Shown: positions 56,685 through 64,000 of the stretch, piece after piece | Layout of the letters: every line of letters begins with the position of its first letter | How positions within the stretch are numbered: position 1 is the first letter of the stretch | NCBI GenBank assembly: GCA_024663395.1 | Contig: JANFAH010000068.1 | Span: forward strand, 62,001-126,000 | Source of the DNA: Pisolithus tinctorius | Lineage: Eukaryota > Basidiomycota > Agaricomycetes > Boletales > Pisolithaceae | Direction of reading: 5' to 3' | DNA length: 64,000 bases | Program-made: the position numbers and the translations under genes | Notes under the pieces: generated by a model | Database searches by the model: none | Told to the model about the DNA's origin: nothing | Seen by the model: only the letters and a program-made list of their open reading frames with translations

Positions 56685-59583
56685 TCATTTCGATCCCACC
56701 TCTGCTCGGAGCTGCTCGCTGACCCGCACATACTCGACAAGGCATTCGGGATTCCGTAGCGTAGCCAGATTGATACTTGATAGTGGAGCGCCGTTGATAA
56801 TCTGGATAAATCACCCTCCTCATCCGAAACAGGTCCGAAACGAAACGTGCACCTACTTTCTTCACCGGCACTTCTACCCTTTTCCCGTTTAGAGTATATG
56901 GGATATCTTCTACTTGAACTATCTGGGAACGGCCAACAGGGGATTTCGTTAGCAGACACATCGGGGAAGACACGATGATGAGCGAGTGGGAGGGTAAACT
57001 TACTCGGGCAGGAACATGGCGAGCTGTCCTCCTTACCCTGATCTCCGTCTTGATCATACTCTCCATATCTGTACCTAGTGTCCTACCCGCGGGAAGTTTC
57101 ACGAATAGAATCACACGCTCATCTAAACCCCCTCCAATGGTCTGTCCAACCACTAGCGCGTCCTCAATCGTACTAGTAGCTGTACTGTGTCCGGAAACAG
57201 AGAAGCACACATCGAGTACATCGTATATCTCCGATGACCCAAAACGAACTCCTCCTGGGTTTCTACGGGCCGATCGTCACGCCGATGTTCCCAATCGAAC
57301 AAGATATGGACGCACAAGACACCGTCACTCCTACCCAACATGATGAGCCCCCCTCCATTTCCGCCGCGCGATCGCGTAAGCAACACATGGTCGCCATGAT
57401 CTGATCATTACAGAGAACATGTTAGTTATGCCACCCCCCCAAACACGAGGCAGTCGCACTCACGCCACACGTGTTTGTATTCTGCAAAATAGGCTTGGTA
57501 GAATCGTTCCGATGCCGCTCTAACGGCCTCGTCGGGTGCATCAAATCCGGAAAGGGGCCAAAAACCGAGGGGCATGCAAGGGAAGGGTCGCACGCAGACT
57601 AGTTCGCCAGCCTGACCCTCTTCTGACTTGACTCCCTCCTGGGAGTACGTTTCCACTGCCATCCCGAGCATGCGGCACTGTATCTCGCCTCGATAAACGG
57701 GCAGAGCCGTGCACATACCAGCGAACAGGGAGCATATATCCGTTCCCCCTATATACTAATATAAATATAATCGTGCATTGCAAGCACAGACCTCACCTGT
57801 TATTGAGGCAAGTAGAATGTTGGGATGGATATCCTCGTAAACGTAGTCAAACAGTGCGGGTGCCAAAGGGGAGCCCGTGGAATAGATATGTCGCAAAGTC
57901 GACAAATCATGATGTTCTCGGGGTTTGTAAACTTTCTATTGGCTCCACGTTAGTTACAACGTACGAGGTAAAGACGGAGCGCCATACGGAAAGTTGATCG
58001 AGGTACTTGGCACTTGTTCCGAAGATTGTGATTCGCAAGCTATCCACAAGACGCCAAAGATAGGCAGGATCCCTCAAAGGACTTCCATCGTAGAGAACGA
58101 GGGTACAACCTAGGCTCAGGCCACTCACAAGAAAATTCCACATCATCCATCCACTGGAAATGTAGGCGCAGTTTGATCATTCCGAACTTCCGGGGAAGAA
58201 GTACACTCACGTTGTGGTATAATAAAAGAAAACGTCTTCTGGGCGTAGATCTGCACAAATCACGAATTCTTTCTTCGACTGCAGTAGCATTCCTCCAGCG
58301 CGGTGAACAATGGGTCTAGAGAGAGGTGCATCAGCTCGGCTTGGCGAAGTTGGCGTACTAAATGCATACTTGGGACGACCTGCAATGAAATCCCAGCAGA
58401 GTTGGTGACGAGTTTAGCGGGCACAATTCGACGTACCCGTGGTTCCGGAGCTGAAAAGAATCCACAGGGGCCAGTCGAAGCTCTGGCGACTCCATTCAAT
58501 TTCTCCATTCCTGCGTCCAAGGACCTTCGCCTTCCCCTCGGCAATAAAGCTGTCCCAGAGTTCCCACCCTCTAATCAGAATGGAAGGGTCCCGCCTACCC
58601 GTTTCGATAATGACTACTTTAGGTTCCAAAGCGCAGCGCTCGTGGAGACCGGACAGCAAAGCCTGCAACTTTGGCAGATGCTGGTGCACTTTAGCGTTGT
58701 AACTGTCAATACGTTAACCGCCGAGTCCTTTCCATCAGTCAAGTATAGCCTACACCACAGCGTCCACAGCGAAGATGACGCGAGGCCGGACTTGCTCGAA
58801 ACTGTGCACCTGTTGAGGGATCTGGATCTATTTGATGTGAAGGAATTCGTTACCGCTCTAGTACGCCTTCTGCACCGAAATCCGCAGCAGCGCTGACCCA
58901 AATGCAGCCTGATGTGAGAGGCGGAGTCAGGGGGCACTCTGCGAGTGACGCTGAAAGAGATTGGTACCGATCGCTGTGGCTGCCAGACACGCCGCAACAT
59001 TTTCCTGTGCAACTGATGAGCGCTTGAGCACGGAACATGCGCATCAGAATGACGTACGATGCAATTGGAACAATAGGACGCTACTCGATCGCCTGGTTTA
59101 AGCTCCAGTTGACGGAGTGCAGAGACGAGATTCGCCACGATGTCGTACAACTGCGCGTACGTAACATGCCTATCTGCAGGGCTTGGACAGTTGGGCGTTG
59201 GTTCAGCTACATTCACATGTAGTCGATATAGCGTTAATGAAACACGGAGAGAAAGACGTACTTGCTTGTATGAGAGCGATCTTGTGCTCGGAGCGACAGC
59301 TGAGCATGTTCTCCGCCCAGTTCAGTCTTGCCCCCTGAAACCACGGTGGGTTGGAGGCGGGAACTGCTTGATTGTCGACGACATGGCTGCCCTTGCCGCC
59401 GATGATACCGACGTCATCCCATACGAGGCTCCAGAACAGGTCGATGTGTTTTGTCGACCAGGTGTACAGATCAGAGTATGTTTCGAGCGAGGCGTGGTAC
59501 TTCTCATTTATCTTATCGAGGAACGAAAAATACCGAGTAGCCTTGGGATCTGGCGGGACGTACAGGGGAGTTTCCTCAGACAT
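56685..59583 (-). CDS. Acetoacetyl-CoA synthetase
   Basis: ANL-superfamily ligase converting acetoacetate, ATP and CoA to acetoacetyl-CoA, cytosolic, feeding sterol and ketone metabolism. Fifteen exons from the right: 59262-59583, 59058-59206, 58968-59004, 58854-58908, 58754-58801, 58437-58702, 58370-58379, 58211-58315, 57988-58153, 57797-57935, 57464-57748, 57316-57400, 57004-57262, 56857-56922, 56685-56801; 702 aa, near the usual 650-700. N-terminal WFQGARLNWAENML, CIWVSAAADFGAEGVLERF, the P-loop LFSSGTTGRPKPIVH (completed by a 10-nt exon), TTTGWMMWNF, ITGGTDICSLF, GRSDGVLNPGGVRFGSSEIY and C-terminal lysine region YTLNGKRVEVPVKKIING. All core motifs are intact. Divergent from ppn1 with 182 bp between the starts. 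Confidence 0.93.
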
Positions 59584-59765
59584 TCTTCTCAGTGGATGGT
59601 GGTAGGTTACAGTATCTGAGACGGTGACGGAATTGGAGAGCTTGGACGTTGCACCAGTACGAACGTGGGACGACGGGTCGCTTTTCCGTGGATTCTCCCT
59701 GTCAACCCCCTCCGCTTATAATGGGGTGGTGCGTGCAATTGCTGTACCCGTAAGGTTTCCTTCAC

Positions 59766-62343
59766 ATGTTGCTCATTTGGTTGGTGCTAGGCCTCTGCTC
59801 GCCAGCCACGAGTTTGCCCACCCAGGTGGTGCTCGATGCGCCGCAGCTTCACTCATCACAGGGGGGTATGTTGATCAGGATTAATCATCGTGTGCTACAT
59901 TGATCTGATCTCTTGCAGGTCGTCGCCTCCATGGCAGGTTCTTGCATATAACTGATCTACACCCCGACCCATACTACAAGCGCGGTGCTCACCCTTCCAC
60001 CGCTTGCCACAGAAAAAGGCCCAAGAAGAAACGCCGTGCCGGGTACTACGGAACGGCCTACAAGTACGTCTTCCATTTTGCTGTTTCTCCGTCATTTACG
60101 TGACCCGCTTGGCGTAGGGAGTGCGACTCTCCACTTGCGCTGACGAACTTCACGCTCGATTACCTAGAAGAGCGCTGGAGCGATGAAATAGACTTCGTAA
60201 TATGTGAGTCTCTTTGCAACATTGTCCACCTGTATAGGTCTCGGATGCTCCAAAACCAGGGACTGGGGATAGTGCCAGGTACGATGCTGGGTCCTGTCTG
60301 ACTGCCATCAACTTGACATCGTTCTCACAAGGCATGACAATGACGACAAGATCCCACGACCTCTCAGTGAGGTCTACGAACTTAATGGAGCCGTAGCCGA
60401 AAAGATGAAACAGGTCTTCTCAAGTAAAGGCATTCCAGTGGTACCAACTATAGGTAAGGTGTCCTGTCTTCCTTGTGGCGTCGATGGCAGTCATACTCTT
60501 GCTCAGGGAACAACGACGTCTGGCGTGGGTGCTCTTGTTTTTTTTGTTTTGTTCCTTCTTGCGTCTGACACCCGCGGAACTTTCGGCTTTAGCACACGTA
60601 AGACCGTTTACTACCTTGACTTTAGCGTAAGCTGACACGATGATCAGAATACCCTTCTTCCAGGCCAGTTAGTTTCAGGTTGTGTCAAAACATGGTCGGT
60701 TGACGCCCAACGTACACAACAGGTCCCAATGACATCACCAGAACATACTCTTCGTAGGTTGTCCAGCACTATGGAGACATGAGTCTTATGATTCCACAGG
60801 ATGTGGGGCAGTTTCATACCCCCGGATTCCCAAGTATCTTTCCTTCGGGGCGGTTATTTTTCCGTAGAAGTGGTGCCTGGTGCACTTGCTGTTGTCAGCC
60901 TCAACACGATGTATTTCTACTCTTCCAACGAAGGCATGTACAGGCCAATACTAATGTCATCTGAGATTGTTTTCAATGCCATCCCCCGTAGGTGTAAATG
61001 GTTGCCCAACGGGTGACGACGATGACCCGGGGAATCAGCAATTCGCATGGTTTGAGGATCAGTTGACAACGTTCCGTTCCCGTCAGTTGCAGGTGAGTAT
61101 GTTAATACTGGTTGCATCAGATCCACGCAAGCATCGATCTCGAATTACGAACAGGTGTGGGTGACGGGTGTGTTTCATTTATTTGCGTGGAAGAATCGCG
61201 GCTTACGGTGTTCAGGCCATGTTCCGCCGACAGATGAACATTATTATTCGCGATGTGTGAGTTGTCGCGGGGCGGACTTGGTTATCTGGCTGATCGACTC
61301 ATCAGTACGGTCGCTACGTGGAATTGAGCCTACGATTCCAAGACACGATTCTCGGACATCTTTTCGGTGTAAGTGTGCGAATCATATCCGCCGTATACAG
61401 GCCTAATTTTGGCCCCACAGCACCTTAATACCGATCACGTACGATTATTTTCCCGAGGAACCGCTATATGGCTAAATTATATCAACCACAGTTTTACTTT
61501 ATGAAGGCGGACGACGTCCACGTGGAGGGGGATACGGATGCGGACGCAGAAGAGACGCCCGAACTCACAAAGCATGCAGCTTCATTATTCGATATGTTGA
61601 TCGCGGACTTTTTGCGGCTGCCGGGTCCCAAGGACGAGATGGACTATGGGGACTATGCAGTTGTTAACGTCAATCCGTCTGTGGTACCGAATCCTTACGT
61701 TCCGACATTCAGGGCGTACGTGTACAACGTAACAGGTTTGACGGACATTGGGGTGCGGGAAGTGGGTACGAGTGGACACTACGGCGGGGTCGGGTTTAGA
61801 GGGTCCCCCGATTGTCAAAGAAAGTCTGGAAACAGAGCGGTGAAGTGCGAAGGAGGACCCGAGAGAGATGAATTAGGAGGATGCGGCGTTGATTTTGATT
61901 GCAAGGTTCATGTTGGGTCGCCTTCGCGGCGGAACGTGCTGTGGACGCCGCTTGGCTATGCACAGGTGAGCGATTCTGTTTGAAGGGGAGCGGTGAAGTG
62001 TTGAAGACATGGTGTATAGTATTGGATGCCGAAGGTGGAGAAATACGATGCGAGGGATACGCCGGAGTATGAGCTGGAGTATCTGACGTTCTCGTTATTA
62101 AGATTGCACACAGGGGGAGTGGCGGGGCGGACATCAAATACACAGCCCCTCATTCCGTTGGAGAACCTGCCGGAGGAGCTGCGGGATGTTGAGGTAAAGA
62201 AGTCGAAGTACGCGCCATATGAGATGGAGGACCTTACGATACCGTCGTGGGTGGAATTGGCGAGGAAGATCGGGAAAGAGGGCGGGAAGCTTCGCAAACG
62301 GTTCCGAAAGTACATGTACGTTGGGGGGACGGATGAGCCATAG
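59766..62343 (+). CDS. ppn1: Endopolyphosphatase Ppn1-like metallophosphatase
   Basis: Vacuolar enzyme that cuts inorganic polyphosphate chains; calcineurin-like metallophosphoesterase fold. Seventeen exons: 59766-59865, 59919-60063, 60118-60203, 60260-60278, 60332-60453, 60507-60524, 60593-60597, 60648-60663, 60723-60753, 60800-60933, 60992-61092, 61155-61167, 61216-61256, 61306-61368, 61421-61438, 61492-61965, 62020-62343; 569 aa. N-terminal signal/anchor [16 protein letters not shown], metal sites [31 protein letters not shown] and WVTGHVPP, then LFGHLNTDHFYF and a C-terminal domain ([15 protein letters not shown]). Seven exons are under 20 nt, one of only 5 nt. Two introns would have GC donors (after exons of 16 and 134 nt). 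All phases agree. Confidence 0.88.
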
Positions 62344-62842
62344 CTTGTAATATCGCAGTGGCGGGCAATGCTGGCCTGTGTGTGTGTGATTGAAGGCTCG
62401 GCTGTGGGAAGATATATTGACACTGCCAGTGAAGCAGAGTGAGGCGATAAAGGGAACTGCAAGTCTGAATAGGCAACTTCGGGGCCAAAAAAAGGAAGAA
62501 GAAAAAGAAAGAAGGAAAAAGATATCTTATTACCGTCGGTTGCCTTGACCACGTACGACCGACGACCCGTCATCATATCCCTGTACTACTTGACTGACAC
62601 GCTCCCCCCTTCTCTTGTTTCTCCAAGACACCACTGGTCCCCAGCCAAGCAGCGATCCGCTCCTCCTCCCCCTTTCCTTTCCTCTTCCTTTTCTTTTCTT
62701 CTTTCTCCTCTTTATTATCCTCGCTCGACCCTCGAACGCTCATTCCCCCCGTCTCAGTCGGCTGGTCCGCCCTGTTGCGCCGAGTCGGTATCGTCGTCGG
62801 CACTCCACCTTCATTTCCCCTTCTCTTTGTTCCCGGGCGCGT
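62344..62842 (+). promoter_or_regulatory. Upstream region of RFX gene with pyrimidine tract
   Basis: About 500 bp between ppn1 and the RFX start. From 62655 to 62725 the plus strand is almost pure C/T (runs such as CTTTCCTTTCCTCTTCC), a common feature of fungal promoters near the transcription start. The frame of the RFX protein is open upstream to 62615 but without ATG, so the leader may be partly translated only by near-cognate initiation. Confidence 0.45.
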
Positions 62843-64000
62843 ATGACGGCCGTCAGTGTCCCTCTGGACTACTTGCCACCCAACCACCCTCCTTCTCGTG
62901 CAAACTCTTTCGCTTCTTCCAGTTCCCGTCCTCAGTCCTCGCACGGTCTCCTCTCCCGGCTCCCATCTGGGATGTCCACCCCTGCTGAGGACCCTTACCG
63001 TCTCTCTTACATAGGCACAGATCATATCCGCCACACCCCCGCTTATTCTCTCTCCCATACTGACCTCTCACCAGGCCAATCACCCCCAAACAGCAATCTT
63101 GCAAACCCCGCCCTCAAAGGTCACATCAGACAGACTCATCTCAGAGCCCGTGCCGCCACATCTCCATATCCTCGCGACACAGAGAGCGTACACTCATCCT
63201 CAAGCGAAGCAGACGATATCTCCATGTACCTCGGCAGTTCTTCTGATTACCCTCCCATGTACGGGCATGGCCATCCCATGCCCACCAGTCATCAAGATAC
63301 CATGCACACCGCAGGAGGCACTTTTGGGAGGATGTCAATCAGTCCGGACCACGCTCTCGAAAAATTGGCTATGAACGTCCGCACCGCCACTACAACCAGT
63401 GCGTCCGACAGGGCAAAACAGATTTTCGTGCAGGCTTGGTAAGCCTCCTTTTCCTTTCACACCTTTTTGTTGACCCCCTTCGGACACACTAGGTTGACTG
63501 CCAATTATGCACCCTACCCCGACGGCAATGTACCCCGTCAGGGTCTCTATTTCTCCTATCGTCGCGTCTGCGACCAGTACGGGATCCCTCATATAAACAC
63601 TGCTACGCTTGGTAAAGCGATCAGGCTGTGTTTCCCAAACATCAAGACACGCCGTCTCGGTGTACGCGGAAATAGCAAATATCACTGTAAGCGTGCCCAT
63701 TGTAATTCATGATGTCTTGATCGGAGCAAGACTGATGATGGATCCCTCTCATTGGGTGACTGGAACAATAAGATTGCGGCATTCGACCAGCTACCTCAAC
63801 AGAAGCGGAGTTCCTTCAGGATTACATTCGCAAGTCCAACAACAACGCGGGGCAGTTGTCTATTAATGCTGCGCGTGCCGCGCAGGAATCCACAGAGAAT
63901 GCAAACAAGGGTGAGGAGCGGTCAGATGAAGACGAAGACGAGGATTCAGAAGGATCCAGCGCCTCTAAGCGGAACTCTCTCGCTCTCTCCGGAGATCTCA
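62843..64000 (+). CDS. RFX-family transcription factor, 5' part
   Basis: Partial at the window end. Exons 62843-63438, 63493-63686, 63773 to beyond 64000. The Ser/Pro-rich N-terminus (about 190 aa) is followed by the RFX winged-helix DNA-binding domain: QAWLTANYAPYPDGNVPRQ, YRRVCDQYGI, ATLGKAIRLCFPNIKTRR and LGVRGNSKYHYCGIRP. The RLGxRGxSKYHYxGI signature is complete (with C at the variable position). A Glu/Asp-rich stretch follows (EERSDEDEDEDSEGSS). Fungal RFX proteins act mainly as repressors of DNA-damage genes (Crt1 type) or in morphogenesis; which applies here is unknown. The intron inside KYHY has a TAAG acceptor; 86 nt, longer than usual here. Confidence 0.88.

Overview
The window is nuclear DNA of a filamentous basidiomycete, most likely a mushroom-forming agaricomycete; I cannot name the species. 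The reasons are short 45-60 nt introns in nearly every gene, fungal orthologues such as an NDR kinase, Spb4, a DUF3818 PX protein, a CrgA-type RING-LON protein and Ppn1, and mobile-element types typical of agaricomycetes.

Layout. Positions 701-2518 hold one intact NDR-family kinase gene. From about 2.5 to 32.2 kb lies a nested transposon island. It contains a decayed tyrosine recombinase gene, two Ty3/gypsy elements (gypsy-1, a chromovirus with integrase chromodomain; gypsy-2, with a possible -1 frameshift signal), three copies of a 1.85-kb TG...CA element that each interrupt an older coding frame, one clear 437-bp solo LTR and a second LTR, and an 8.5-kb element that is almost one long palindrome. 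That palindrome sits in the pol gene of gypsy-1 and itself carries a second, 1.6-kb palindrome derived from half of a Tc1 transposon. One intact non-transposon gene, with a Zn2Cys6-spaced cysteine cluster (23726-24842), survives inside the island. From 32.6 kb to the end the sequence is gene-dense with no mobile element seen: spb4, a PX/DUF3818 protein, a small unknown protein, a CCDC47-like ER protein, an STB6-like protein, a RING-LON protein, glucose-6-phosphate dehydrogenase, THOC5, Ubc8, three tandem small membrane proteins, acetoacetyl-CoA synthetase, endopolyphosphatase Ppn1 and the start of an RFX transcription factor.

The island records an insertion order. Gypsy-1 came before the 8.5-kb palindrome, which came before the Tc1-derived palindrome (present in one arm only). 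The 1.85-kb elements entered the recombinase gene, gypsy-1 ORF3 and the gypsy-2 gag region. In each case removing the insert and one target-site copy restores the reading frame at the junction. Much of the decay fits C-to-T change at CpG: new TGA stops, lost catalytic arginines and altered target-site copies.

The genes of the gene-dense part are housekeeping and do not form an evident pathway cluster. Exon joins were derived by hand from frame continuity and splice consensus. The joined frames of all genes listed are uninterrupted. Two genes contain exons of 5-19 nt, and up to four introns appear to be GC-AG.
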